64,000 nucleotides of DNA from an uncultured Bacteroidales bacterium (GTDB lineage Bacteria > Bacteroidota > Bacteroidia > Bacteroidales > Muribaculaceae), in contig CADBDH010000021.1 of the NCBI GenBank assembly GCA_902793405.1, positions 1 through 64,000 of the forward strand. The letters run 5' to 3'. Numbering within the stretch: position 1 is the stretch's first letter; the number at the start of each line of letters is the position of its first letter. Below the pieces are notes generated by a model that saw only the letters and a program-made list of their open reading frames with translations, did not search any database and had not been told where the DNA came from. Of this stretch, positions 52,055-61,077 are shown piece after piece. Position numbers and translations under genes: made by a program.

Positions 52055-53182
52055 TTAAGGAATGTCGATATCCACTACAGGAGCGGTCTCGAGCAGGTTG
52101 CGGTACAGGTCGGTCATCTTCTTGTAGAAGGCGGGATAATCGAGGTTGTCCTCAAAGTCCTTCTGTGCCTGGGTACCCATACGACTGCGGGTGGCAGTGT
52201 CGTTGATGAGCAGGTTGATGGCATCGGTGAGTGCCTGTTCGTCGCCTGGCGGGACGAGAATGCCGTTCACACCGTCATGGACGTACTCTGATTGGGCTCC
52301 GTTGTTGCTGCAGATGTGCGCTTTACCGGCCATCATATACTCCAAGTTGCTGATTCCCAGCGCTTCGGGCTGTATGGACGGCAACACGCCAAAGTCGGCC
52401 TGTCGCAGGTATTCCAGGATGTTGTCCCTGAATCCCAACAGCGACACATTATTCACCATGCCCGCGGCCACGATGAAACCCTTGATTTTTGCCTTGTATT
52501 TGGGCTCTCCTTCGCCGATAATGGCCAGGTGGTACTTGGACCTGTCCACATGGGTTAATGCGCTCAGAAGGGCGTCTAAGCCCTTTTCGGGGGCCAGTTT
52601 GCCGTGATACATGATGAGTGCCTGGTGCGGTTTCAAGTCCAATTCACGTCGCAGGTCGGGCACATCGGTACCTATCTGGCTGTCGCACACGCTGTCACGC
52701 AACACCACGCCACGGTCGGCATACTGCTTCTTGGCCTTGCCCAGGAAGGCCTCACGGGCCATCTCAGAGGAGAAGACAAAGCAATCAATGGATTTGTACA
52801 GCTTGGTGTACATATAGTTCTTCTTGGGCTTGTAAACGCCATGCACGCTCACCACCACGCGCGTGTCGCGGTTCTCGCTGATGCGACGCGCCATCACGGC
52901 CATGAAGGCATCCTTGAAGCTGTGCACATGTATGATGTTCTTGCCCTTGCGCAGCAGGCGCGCAAAACGCACGGGACTGTCGATGTCGGTAACGCCCTTG
53001 AGCGGTAAAATCGAGATGGGAATCTCAAGCCTGCGGTACTGTTTCAACACCACGGGACGCTTGCGGCACACGACCTCGACATAAAAGTCCTTGTCGTTGC
53101 GAAGGCGATCCACCAGGTCATAGGTGTACTGCTCGGCACCTGTCCAGTGCTTATTGGATACGATATGAAATACGTTAATCAT
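52055..53182 (-). CDS. GT4-type glycosyltransferase
   Basis: 375 residues from the ATG at 53182 (a TTG one codon earlier is less likely). The N-terminal GT-B domain starts INVFHIVSNKHWTGAEQYTY, a typical acceptor-side glycine/aromatic loop. The C-terminal domain has KLAPEKGLDALLSALTHV, LLGFRDNILEYLRQADFGVL, the EX7E motif EALGISNLE and NGILVPPGDEQALTDAINLL. GT4 enzymes transfer sugars from nucleotide donors with retention, commonly in lipopolysaccharide or capsule synthesis. It stands alone between the SusC loci and nfeD, so a specific product cannot be named. Confidence 0.88.
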   Translation of the reverse strand: MINVFHIVSNKHWTGAEQYTYDLVDRLRNDKDFYVEVVCRKRPVVLKQYRRLEIPISILPLKGVTDIDSPVRFARLLRKGKNIIHVHSFKDAFMAVMARRISENRDTRVVVSVHGVYKPKKNYMYTKLYKSIDCFVFSSEMAREAFLGKAKKQYADRGVVLRDSVCDSQIGTDVPDLRRELDLKPHQALIMYHGKLAPEKGLDALLSALTHVDRSKYHLAIIGEGEPKYKAKIKGFIVAAGMVNNVSLLGFRDNILEYLRQADFGVLPSIQPEALGISNLEYMMAGKAHICSNNGAQSEYVHDGVNGILVPPGDEQALTDAINLLINDTATRSRMGTQAQKDFEDNLDYPAFYKKMTDLYRNLLETAPVVDIDIP

Positions 53183-53407
53183 CAAGTTGGTTTATATGAT
53201 AAGGCATTAGCCACGCCACGAAGATACACATTTTTTCTTGAAGGACAAAATAATGACAAAAAAACTGACGCCTCTCCCCCACCCCAATCCTCAATAAAAA
53301 GGGCAAAAATTCGCGATGAAATGGGCAATTTTTGGCAGGGAACAGATTTGAAGTGACTTCATCGAGTGTATAATAGACCTGGCCTATCCACTACTGCCGA
53401 AAACAAT

Positions 53408-53436
53408 AAGGCACGGCGCATGATGCGCCGTGCCTT
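53408..53436 (-). terminator. Terminator of the nfeD-SPFH unit
   Basis: AAGGCACGGCGCAT and ATGCGCCGTGCCTT form a near-perfect 13 to 14-bp hairpin. On the minus strand ATTGTTTTC follows. It lies about 35 bases after the SPFH stop codon. Confidence 0.8.
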
Positions 53437-53469
53437 GATATGGTATGTCGACTACTCTACCCTACCCGA

Positions 53470-54435
53470 TTACTCCTTCTTATCGTCATGACCGAAGAGT
53501 TCCTTGATACCGCCGATCGAGCCTAACAGGTTGGTGGCCTCATAAGGCAGGTAAACGGTCTTGGTCTTGTCACCGCTGGCAACGGTGTCGAGCATCTGGA
53601 TGTACTTCTGGGCAAGCAGGTAGTTGGCAGGGTTGGTGCTTTGACCAACGGCCTGGGTAATCTTGTCGATGGCGATAGCCTCGGCCTCGGCCTTGCGGAT
53701 GCGGGCCTGAGCCTCACCCTCGGCACGCAGGATCTCGGTCTGCTTGTCGGCCTCGGCCTGATTGATGCGTGCGGTCTTCTGACCCTCGGACTGGAGGATG
53801 GCAGCCTGTTTCTGACCCTCGCTGGTCAAGATGGTAGCACGCTTGTTACGCTCGGCCTGCATCTGCTTCTCCATGGCCTGGAGAACGGTTTGAGGCGGCT
53901 GGATGTCCTGCAACTCAACGCGGTTCACCTTGATACCCCACTTGTTGGTGGCATCGTCGAGCACGGCACGCAGCTTGGAGTTGATGGTATCACGCGAGGT
54001 AAGCGTCTGGTCCAGCTCGAGTTCACCAATGATGTTACGCAGCGTGGTCTGGGTCAGCTTCTCGATAGCGTTGGGCAAGTTATTGATCTCATACACAGCC
54101 TTGAAGGGATCCATGATCTGGAAATAAAGCAGCGCATTGATTTGGGTCATTACGTTATCCTTGGTAATCACATTCTGCTTGTCGAAGTCGTATACTTGTT
54201 CGCGCAGGTCAATCACATTGGTGGTGCGATAGCGTCCGTGCTCATAGGCCACAATGCTCTTGGCGCGATCGATGAACGGGATAATCACATTGATACCGGG
54301 TTTGAGCGTGGCATAGTATTTACCCAGTCGCTCGATAATCTTGGTCTCGCTCTGCGGAATAATCACGAGGCTGTTTTTGACAAGAATCAGGGCCAGCAGA
54401 ATAACGACGATAAGAAAAATTGATAGCGGTGTCAT
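53470..54435 (-). CDS. SPFH/Band 7 protein (stomatin/slipin-like)
   Basis: 321 residues. One N-terminal membrane segment (SIFLIVVILLALILVKNSLV) leads into the SPFH domain (IIPQSETKIIERLGKYYATL, YDFDKQNVITKDNVMTQINA, RDTINSKLRAVLDDATNKWG). A long Ala/Glu/Lys coiled coil follows (QMQAERNKRATILTSEGQKQ, IRKAEAEAIAIDKITQAVGQ). Such proteins form membrane-bound rings that organise microdomains and work with FtsH-type proteases or NfeD partners. The upstream gene is an NfeD protein 52 bp away, the standard pairing. It is the last gene before a strong terminator. Confidence 0.92.
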   Translation of the reverse strand: MTPLSIFLIVVILLALILVKNSLVIIPQSETKIIERLGKYYATLKPGINVIIPFIDRAKSIVAYEHGRYRTTNVIDLREQVYDFDKQNVITKDNVMTQINALLYFQIMDPFKAVYEINNLPNAIEKLTQTTLRNIIGELELDQTLTSRDTINSKLRAVLDDATNKWGIKVNRVELQDIQPPQTVLQAMEKQMQAERNKRATILTSEGQKQAAILQSEGQKTARINQAEADKQTEILRAEGEAQARIRKAEAEAIAIDKITQAVGQSTNPANYLLAQKYIQMLDTVASGDKTKTVYLPYEATNLLGSIGGIKELFGHDDKKE

Positions 54436-54487
54436 AATAATAAATGTTTAGTTGTTAGTTGATATTCTTTAATCCTTAGCAATCCTT

Positions 54488-54937
54488 TTAAACGGGTTCG
54501 ACGGTGAGGATGATGCTGTCCATCTTGACAACACGCACACGAGCACCCTGAGCAATGGCGGTGCCGTCGGCACTGCAAGCCTTCCAATCGTCGCCATCGA
54601 TAGCGACACGGCCAAATCCGCCGGCAAGGATATCCTCGCTCACTCGTCCCTCCTGCCCTATCATGGCCTCGGCATTGCTCAAGCGTTCACGTTGGGGTTT
54701 GTGCAGTTTCTTGAGCAGAGCCGGTCGCACCAGCAACAGGCTCAATGCCGAAACGATGGCAAAGATGATGATCTGCCACGTGAGTGAGGCACCACATCCG
54801 GCAACGATAGCCGAGACGGCTGCACCGATAGCGAAACACAAAATGAAGAAATCTCCCGAAGATAATTCAAGGATGAGGCACACGATGGAAATAATAACCC
54901 AAATGAGCCAGAGGTTAGATGAAAAATACTGTATCAT
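54488..54937 (-). CDS. NfeD-family membrane protein
   Basis: 149 residues. Membrane segments lie at about 8-30, 33-50 and 52-72 (WLIWVIISIVCLILELSSGD, FFILCFAIGAAVSAIVAGCG). The C-terminal OB-fold-like domain has EAMIGQEGRVSEDILAGGFG and AQGARVRVVKMDSIILTVEP. NfeD proteins accompany SPFH proteins and probably anchor or regulate them. This is the short form without the ClpP-like protease part. Confidence 0.9.
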   Translation of the reverse strand: MIQYFSSNLWLIWVIISIVCLILELSSGDFFILCFAIGAAVSAIVAGCGASLTWQIIIFAIVSALSLLLVRPALLKKLHKPQRERLSNAEAMIGQEGRVSEDILAGGFGRVAIDGDDWKACSADGTAIAQGARVRVVKMDSIILTVEPV

Positions 54938-55330
54938 AATATCTCAATTTTATTATAAGTTCATTAACTGCTTCGTCACAATGTCCTCATGCGGGACTCT
55001 CCATAAGGTTTCCTCAAAGGTACAAGTTTATCTTTAATCCTGCAAATTTTATGCCAAATTCCTCAAAAAAAACACGCATGACCCCAGGCATTCAGCCAAA
55101 TTTTGAATTCTCAAGGGGTTAAAACGGCATTTTGCGCTGTTTTTCACGCAATTAGCGGTTTTTGGCGATTTTTCAGAAAATCGGGCAGGGGAGAGCTGGC
55201 ACACATTTTGCCGCAATTTATACCCTAAGGCTTGTCGGCAAGAGACCAAGGGTTCAAAACTTGCCGATTTATGCTTGTTAATCAAAATAAAGTGTTATCT
55301 TTGTGTCCCGTTTTTCAAGACAAAACCATT
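54938..55330. promoter_or_regulatory. Divergent promoter region of nfeD and ybeY
   Basis: For nfeD (minus): TTG (55045-55043), a 20-bp spacer and TACCTTTG (55022-55015), a perfect match, about 78 bases before the start. For ybeY (plus): TTG (55275-55277), an 18-bp spacer and TATCTTTG (55296-55303). The AT-rich stretch between them holds no credible gene. Confidence 0.6.
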
Positions 55331-55771
55331 ATGACCGAAATCAATTACATGACCCATGGCAACGTCGAGATGCCACGCCTCAACAACGAGGCGGTGCAGA
55401 ACTGGATCGTTGAAGTTGCACGCCGCCACAACCAGCAGGTCGGATGTCTGACCTACGTCTTCTGTGACGACGAGTACATTCTTGCCACCAATCGCGAGTT
55501 TCTGGGACACGATTACTATACGGACATCATCACGTTTGACTACACCAATTCTCGGCACATCGCGGGCGACATGGTCATCTCGCTCGACACCGTGAAAAGT
55601 AATGCCGAGATGCTGGGAGTGCCTTACGATACCGAGCTCATGCGCGTCATCATCCATGGTGTGCTTCACTTGTGCGGCATCAATGACAAGGGACCCGGTG
55701 AACGTGAGATTATGGAACAACACGAAAACGAGGCCCTGGCCTTGTTGCCCCAAGACGCTTTTCAAGCATGA
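55331..55771 (+). CDS. ybeY: Endoribonuclease YbeY (rRNA maturation factor)
   Basis: 146 residues from the ATG at 55331. A longer frame from 55232 begins upstream of the -7 box at 55296 and is rejected. YbeY is a single-strand-specific RNase needed for 16S rRNA 3' processing and ribosome quality control. The zinc-site motif is HGVLHLCGIND; the first two histidines are kept, but the third, in the family's HGxLHLxGxDH, is absent. From memory of related sequences this replacement is usual in Bacteroidetes. DIITFDY and GDMVISLDTVKSNA are also family features. The stop overlaps the mnmG start by four bases. Confidence 0.93.
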   Translation: MTEINYMTHGNVEMPRLNNEAVQNWIVEVARRHNQQVGCLTYVFCDDEYILATNREFLGHDYYTDIITFDYTNSRHIAGDMVISLDTVKSNAEMLGVPYDTELMRVIIHGVLHLCGINDKGPGEREIMEQHENEALALLPQDAFQA

Positions 55772-57645
55772 GAAACGACTATGACGTGATAGTTGTGGGT
55801 GCCGGACATGCCGGTTGCGAGGCTGCCAGTGCAGCAGCCCGGCTGGGGTCGTGCACCTTGCTCATCACGATCGACATGAACAAAATCGCACAGATGAGCT
55901 GCAATCCCGCCGTCGGCGGCATTGCCAAGGGGCAAATCGTGCGCGAAATCGACGCCCTGGGCGGACAGATGGGCATCGTGACCGACCGCAGCAGCATCCA
56001 GTTCAGGATGCTCAACCGCAGCAAGGGTCCCGCCATGTGGAGTCCGCGCTCGCAGAGCGACCGGCAACAGTTCATCCTCGAGTGGAGAAAAGTGCTTGAA
56101 AACACGCCCAATCTGTACATGTGGCAGGATTCAGTCGATGAATTCATCATCGAGGGTGGGGTAGTGAAGGGTGTCAAAACCGTTTTGGGACTCACCTTTA
56201 CTGCCAAGGCCGTCATACTCACTGCAGGCACTTTCCTGAACGGACTGATGCATGTGGGCAAGGTGCAGACCGCCGGTGGACGCGTCGCTGAGCCTCCAGC
56301 AAGGGGCATCACCGAGCAACTGGCACAACTGGGTTTTACCGTGGGAAGGATGAAAACCGGCACGCCGCCGCGCCTCGACGAACGCACCATCGACTTCACA
56401 CAATGCATCAAGCAGGAGGGTGAGCACGATTTTCACCACTTCTCGTTCATGCCAGGTATCACCTCACTGCTGACGCAACGCCCCTGCTGGATTGTCCACA
56501 CCAACGAGCAAGTGCATGAAATTCTGCGCCAGGGACTGCCCATGTCACCGCTTTATAACGGTCAAATCACCAGCATTGGGCCGCGTTATTGTCCCAGCAT
56601 CGAGACCAAGATCGTCACCTTTGCCGACAAGACATCACACCAGCTCTTTATCGAGCCCGAGGGTGCCGACACCCACGAGATGTACCTCAACGGGTTCTCG
56701 TCATCACTGCCCTGGGAGGTCCAAATGGAGGCATTGAGGCAGATTCCCGCCCTGCGCGATGTGCATGCGTTCCGTCCGGGCTACGCCATCGAGTATGACT
56801 TCTTTGACCCCACCCAGCTCACCCACACGCTGGAATCCAAACTGGTGAAAAACCTCTTCCTTGCCGGCCAGGTCAACGGCACGACAGGGTATGAGGAAGC
56901 AGCTGGACAAGGACTCATCGCCGGCATCAACGCCCACCAGAACGTCACGGGAGGCGAACCGTTTACCCTGGCCCGCAACGAGGCTTACATCGGCGTGCTC
57001 ATCGATGATCTGGTCACCTGTGGCGTTGACGAACCCTACCGCATGTTCACCTCACGTGCCGAGCATCGCATCCTGCTGCGCCAAGACGACGCCGACATGC
57101 GCCTCACCGAGAAGAGTTACCGCCTGGGTCTGGCCACACAGGAGAGATATGACCTGATGTGCAGCAAGCGTGAACAGATTGAACAGTTCACCGCCTTTAG
57201 CCAGCAATTCACCGTCAAGGCAGCTGTCATCAACCCCATGCTCGAGGCCCATGGTCTGCAGCCGTTGACTCAAGGGCAGCGACTGCATGACCTGCTGCTC
57301 AGGCCCCAACTTAACATCAAAATGCTTGCCGAAGCCCTGCCCGAACTGCAGACGCAACTCGACAAGATGGAAGAGGCACGGCGCGATGAAATCATCGAGG
57401 CCGCCGAAATTGCCATCAAGTACCAGGGGTACATCGAGCGCGAGACTCTCATTGCCGACAGGGTAGCACGACTCGACAATGTGACCCTAAAGGGCAAATT
57501 CGACTATTCCCAAATACACCAGATATCCACCGAGGCACGCCAGAAACTGCAAGCCATCGACCCCGACACGGTAGGGCAGGCTTCACGCATCCCGGGCGTG
57601 TCACCCAGCGACATCAATATCCTGCTCGCACTGCTGGGCAGATAA
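55768..57645 (+). CDS. mnmG: tRNA uridine 5-carboxymethylaminomethyl modification enzyme MnmG (GidA)
   Basis: 625 residues. With MnmE it makes cmnm5U at the wobble position of certain tRNAs. The FAD-binding Rossmann motif is VVGAGHAGCEAASAAARLG. Family motifs follow: NPAVGGIAKGQIVREIDALG, GRMKTGTPPRLDERTIDF, LFLAGQVNGTTGYEEAAGQG and FTSRAEHRILLRQDDADMRL. The start overlaps the ybeY stop (ATGA), indicating translational coupling. In many bacteria mnmG lies near the origin, which fits the parS site three bases after its stop. Confidence 0.97.
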   Translation: MRNDYDVIVVGAGHAGCEAASAAARLGSCTLLITIDMNKIAQMSCNPAVGGIAKGQIVREIDALGGQMGIVTDRSSIQFRMLNRSKGPAMWSPRSQSDRQQFILEWRKVLENTPNLYMWQDSVDEFIIEGGVVKGVKTVLGLTFTAKAVILTAGTFLNGLMHVGKVQTAGGRVAEPPARGITEQLAQLGFTVGRMKTGTPPRLDERTIDFTQCIKQEGEHDFHHFSFMPGITSLLTQRPCWIVHTNEQVHEILRQGLPMSPLYNGQITSIGPRYCPSIETKIVTFADKTSHQLFIEPEGADTHEMYLNGFSSSLPWEVQMEALRQIPALRDVHAFRPGYAIEYDFFDPTQLTHTLESKLVKNLFLAGQVNGTTGYEEAAGQGLIAGINAHQNVTGGEPFTLARNEAYIGVLIDDLVTCGVDEPYRMFTSRAEHRILLRQDDADMRLTEKSYRLGLATQERYDLMCSKREQIEQFTAFSQQFTVKAAVINPMLEAHGLQPLTQGQRLHDLLLRPQLNIKMLAEALPELQTQLDKMEEARRDEIIEAAEIAIKYQGYIERETLIADRVARLDNVTLKGKFDYSQIHQISTEARQKLQAIDPDTVGQASRIPGVSPSDINILLALLGR

Positions 57646-57647
57646 TT

Positions 57648-57663
57648 TGTTCCACGTGAAACA
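57648..57663. promoter_or_regulatory. parS-like ParB-binding site 1
   Basis: TGTTCCACGTGAAACA equals the known strong parS form of the conserved consensus TGTTnCACGTGAAACA. It lies in the mnmG-apt gap. Known function of the motif: loading of ParB (Spo0J) on origin-proximal DNA for chromosome segregation. Confidence 0.85.
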
Positions 57664-57689
57664 ATTAACCCCTAATATATTGATTTACA

Positions 57690-58223
57690 ATGAATAAGCA
57701 AGAATTAGAAAAAGTAAAAAGCGTGGTCCGCAACATTCCGGACTTTCCTGTTCCAGGCATCCAGTTCAAGGACCTGACCACTGCATTCAAGGACACCGAG
57801 GCGCTCCAAATCATGACACGCGCCATGGCCGATCTGTACCGTGACAAGGGTGTGACGCGCGTGGTAGGCATCGAGGCTCGCGGCTTTATCGGCGGCGCCA
57901 TTCTGGCCACCCAGCTCAACGCCGGTTTCGTGCCCCTGCGCAAACCCGGCAAATTGCCCGCTGAGGTCATCCAGAAGTCATACACCAAGGAATATGGCAC
58001 CGACACCATCGAGATCCACAAGGACGCCATCACGCCCGATGACGTGGTTGTCATCCATGACGACCTGCTTGCCACCGGTGGCACGATGCTCGCAGCCTAT
58101 GAGCTGGTGAAGTCGATGAACCCCAAGAAGATCTACATCAACTTCATTTGTGACCTCGCCGACCTGCACGGTCGTGAAGTGTTCCCGAGCGATGTAGAGG
58201 TAACCTCGCTGTTCACCTTCTGA
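57690..58223 (+). CDS. apt: Adenine phosphoribosyltransferase
   Basis: 177 residues, the usual length. It salvages adenine with PRPP to AMP. Recognisable parts are VRNIPDFPVPGIQFKDLTTA, IEARGFIGGAILATQLNAGF, KPGKLPAEV and the PRPP loop VVVIHDDLLATGGTMLAAYE. It follows mnmG with parS site 1 in the gap and precedes uvrC by 40 bp. Confidence 0.96.
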   Translation: MNKQELEKVKSVVRNIPDFPVPGIQFKDLTTAFKDTEALQIMTRAMADLYRDKGVTRVVGIEARGFIGGAILATQLNAGFVPLRKPGKLPAEVIQKSYTKEYGTDTIEIHKDAITPDDVVVIHDDLLATGGTMLAAYELVKSMNPKKIYINFICDLADLHGREVFPSDVEVTSLFTF

Positions 58224-58263
58224 GAACAACCCGGATAATACCTAGGGCTAGCGCATCCGAGGA

Positions 58264-60108
58264 ATGACCGACGACTTGAAGTTGAAACTATCGCTGCTCC
58301 CCGATGAGCCTGGCGTTTACCGCTACCGCAATCGGGAGGGCACCATCATCTACGTAGGCAAGGCCAAGAACCTGAAGCGACGCGTCAACTCCTACTTCAA
58401 CCGGGAGCACGCATCGCTGCGCACCACCATGCTTGTGCGCAATATCGCCGACCTGGAGTACACCGTCGTCAACACCGAGGAAGAAGCCCTTGACCTGGAA
58501 AACGCCCTCATCAAGGAGTTCCAGCCGCGTTACAACGTCCTGCTCAAGGACGACAAGAGCTATCCCTGGATATGCATCTCGGGAGACCTTTATCCGCGCG
58601 TGTATATCACACGCGAGGCGAGGGCCAAGGGAGACCGCTTCTATGGTCCATACCCCAAGGCCGAGGTTGCTAAAATCCTGATTGACACCATAAGGCAGAT
58701 TTACCCGCTGCGCACATGCAGGCTACATGTTTCACGTGAAACAATCGACTCGGGCAAGCACCGACTGTGCCTGCAGTACCACATCCACCGCTGCGAGGGC
58801 TGCTGTCAGGGACTAGTGAGTGCCGAGCGCTATGGGGAATACATCAGCGAGATACGGCAGATTCTCAACGGCGACACCCACCAGCTGATGGACCTGCTCA
58901 TGGAGCAGATGCAACAGCTGGCAGCAGAGTTGCGGTTTGAGGAAGCCGAAGTCATCAAGCACCGCTACAAACTGCTGGAGCACGTCAGGCGCCGTTCGGT
59001 CATCGTCAGTCCCAGCATCCACAACATCGACGTCTTCGGGCTGCTGCGCGACGATGACGCCGCATGGGTCAACTTCATGCACATGCGGGGTGGGGCAGTG
59101 GTACAGTCGTTGACGCTTGAATACCGACTCTCGACCCGCGACGAGACCGATGCCGAGATCATGTCGATGGCCATTGCCGAGGTGCACCAGCGCTTTGCCG
59201 AAACCTATCGCCGTGACCGTGTCACCGAGGCAGTAGTCAACGTCCTGCCCGATGTGGAATTCAACGGCCTCACGTGCTCGATACCGCAGCGCGGCGACAA
59301 GAAGCACCTGCTCGATATCGCCGTGAAAAATGCGGTACAGAAGCGCACCGACCGCCTGCGGGCCATGGAAAAGCTCAATCCCGAGCAACGCGTGACACGC
59401 ACCCTCACCACCATGCAGCGCGACCTGCGCATGACGGCACTTCCTCGCCATGTGGAATGCTTCGACAACAGCAACATCAGCGGCTCGAGTCCTGTGGCTT
59501 CGTGCGTGGTCTTCCGCAACGCCAAGCCATCCAAAAAGGAATACCGGCATTTCAACATCAAGACCGTCGAGGGTACCGACGATTTCGCCTCGATGCGCGA
59601 AGTCATCACCCGCCGCTACAGCCGTCTGGTACAGGAAGGCCAAGAGTTGCCACAGCTGCTCATTGTCGATGGCGGCAAGGGGCAGGTGACATCGGCCATC
59701 GAAGCGCTCGACAGCATCGGCCTGGGTGGCCAGATGACCGTTGTGGGCATCGCCAAGCGCTTGAACGAGGTGTATTTTCCTGGCGACAGTGTGCCGCTCT
59801 TCATCGACAAGAACAGCGAGACGCTCCACGTCATCCAGCGGCTGCGCGACGAGGCACACCGCTTTGCCATCACCTTCCACCGCAAACAGCGCAGCAAGGG
59901 TCAGGTCCACAGCGCGCTCGACGAGGTGGCAGGCATCGGCCCCAAGACCCGCACGCTGCTGCTCAAACACTTCAAGTCGCTGAAACGCATCCGCGAGGCC
60001 AGCGAGCAGGAACTTTCATCGCTCGTTGGTCCGGCCAAGGCCCGCTCGCTATACGAGTCACTGCATAGCGATGCTGCAGCACAAACAACAATGGACGATA
60101 ACAACTAG
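58264..60108 (+). CDS. uvrC: UvrABC system protein C
   Basis: 614 residues. UvrC makes both incisions in nucleotide excision repair. The GIY-YIG nuclease domain (EPGVYRYRNREGTIIYVGKA) does the 3' cut. A Cys-rich patch (HIHRCEGCC) and a UVR helix hairpin (ELRFEEAEVIKHRYKLLEHV) follow. The RNase H-like domain (VECFDNSNISGSSPVASCVV, LLIVDGGKGQV) does the 5' cut. Tandem HhH motifs end the protein (VAGIGPKTRTLLLKHFKSLK). A perfect parS palindrome lies within the coding sequence, encoding HVSRET just before the Cys-rich patch. It is 40 bp after apt and 12 bp before nadK. Confidence 0.97.
   Translation: MTDDLKLKLSLLPDEPGVYRYRNREGTIIYVGKAKNLKRRVNSYFNREHASLRTTMLVRNIADLEYTVVNTEEEALDLENALIKEFQPRYNVLLKDDKSYPWICISGDLYPRVYITREARAKGDRFYGPYPKAEVAKILIDTIRQIYPLRTCRLHVSRETIDSGKHRLCLQYHIHRCEGCCQGLVSAERYGEYISEIRQILNGDTHQLMDLLMEQMQQLAAELRFEEAEVIKHRYKLLEHVRRRSVIVSPSIHNIDVFGLLRDDDAAWVNFMHMRGGAVVQSLTLEYRLSTRDETDAEIMSMAIAEVHQRFAETYRRDRVTEAVVNVLPDVEFNGLTCSIPQRGDKKHLLDIAVKNAVQKRTDRLRAMEKLNPEQRVTRTLTTMQRDLRMTALPRHVECFDNSNISGSSPVASCVVFRNAKPSKKEYRHFNIKTVEGTDDFASMREVITRRYSRLVQEGQELPQLLIVDGGKGQVTSAIEALDSIGLGGQMTVVGIAKRLNEVYFPGDSVPLFIDKNSETLHVIQRLRDEAHRFAITFHRKQRSKGQVHSALDEVAGIGPKTRTLLLKHFKSLKRIREASEQELSSLVGPAKARSLYESLHSDAAAQTTMDDNN
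58728..58743. promoter_or_regulatory. parS-like ParB-binding site 2, inside uvrC
   Basis: TGTTTCACGTGAAACA is a perfect 16-bp palindrome and a full match to the parS consensus. It sits 1080 bp from site 1 within codons for the UvrC sequence HVSRET. Confidence 0.88.
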
Positions 60109-60119
60109 ATTTTGCCATT

Positions 60120-60986
60120 ATGATAAAACGCCTAGTCATTTTCGGAAACACCTATCAGCAGGAACACACCTCCAGGGTGCTGTCGCTGCTGGAGTACCTG
60201 AGGCAACGCGGCCTGGACATCGCCGTCGAGCAGGATTACCTGCATCTGCTGTCCGCCCACGATATCAGCGGTATCACTTCGTTTGAGGCCAGTCAAGTGC
60301 CCGAGGCCGACATGGCGCTATCGCTGGGCGGTGACGGCACGTTCCTGACCACTGCGATGTGGGTATCGCGCCAGGGAATGCCCATCCTGGGCATCAATCT
60401 GGGCCACCTGGGCTACCTCACCACCGGCCACTTTAACGAGAACAGCAGCGTCATTGACGATGTACTGGCCGGCAAATACCGCATCGAGGAACGCACCATG
60501 CTGCAGGTTGAGTGTGACGGCGTAGATATACCTCACCCGTGGGCACTCAACGAGGTGGCCATCCTGCGTCACGACACCTCGTCGATGCTCGATATGGAAA
60601 CCAGCCTGTGTGACCATGCCCTCACCACCTACCGCGGCGACGGCCTGATTGTGAGCACACCGACGGGTTCTACAGCCTATAACATGAGCGTTGGAGGCCC
60701 CATCCTGGAGCCCACCACATCGTGCCTGGTTCTGTCGCCCATCTCGCCCCACTCGTTGACGATGCGTCCGCTGGTTGTGCGCGACGACAGCACGATTGTC
60801 GTGCGCACCCACACGCGCGCCACCCACTACGAGGTAAGTATCGACGGCGAGGTGACGTTGTGCCCAACGGGCTCATTACTGACCATCAAACGCGCCGAAC
60901 ACTGCGCCCGCGTCGTGCAGTTGACTAGCAACAATTTTGCCAGCACACTGCGCCAAAAACTCCTCTGGGGCACCGATCAGCGGTAA
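60120..60986 (+). CDS. nadK: NAD kinase
   Basis: 288 residues. It phosphorylates NAD to NADP in the cytoplasm. The conserved GGDGT motif is in MALSLGGDGTFL. NLGHLGYLTTGHF, NEVAILRH and GDGLIVSTPTGSTAYNMSVG are the other nucleotide-binding signatures. It starts 12 bp after uvrC, so the run ybeY-mnmG-apt-uvrC-nadK may be partly co-transcribed. Confidence 0.96.
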   Translation: MIKRLVIFGNTYQQEHTSRVLSLLEYLRQRGLDIAVEQDYLHLLSAHDISGITSFEASQVPEADMALSLGGDGTFLTTAMWVSRQGMPILGINLGHLGYLTTGHFNENSSVIDDVLAGKYRIEERTMLQVECDGVDIPHPWALNEVAILRHDTSSMLDMETSLCDHALTTYRGDGLIVSTPTGSTAYNMSVGGPILEPTTSCLVLSPISPHSLTMRPLVVRDDSTIVVRTHTRATHYEVSIDGEVTLCPTGSLLTIKRAEHCARVVQLTSNNFASTLRQKLLWGTDQR

Positions 60987-61013
60987 CCGGCAACATCATC
61001 CAAAACAACACAC

Positions 61014-61056
61014 AAACGCAAAGCGGCAATGGACGTTCCACTGCCGCTTTGTGTTG
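61014..61056. terminator. Terminator between nadK and the glycosyltransferase
   Basis: GCAAAGCGGCAaTGGA and TCCActGCCGCTTTGTG form a long stem. It lies between convergent genes and probably serves both. Confidence 0.7.
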
Positions 61057-61077
61057 TATTTAAAGCCTGTTGCCGGA

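Noticed and set aside
55049-55285. 78-codon minus-strand ORF between nfeD and ybeY
   Set aside because: It overlaps the nfeD promoter region and has no ribosome site or family features.
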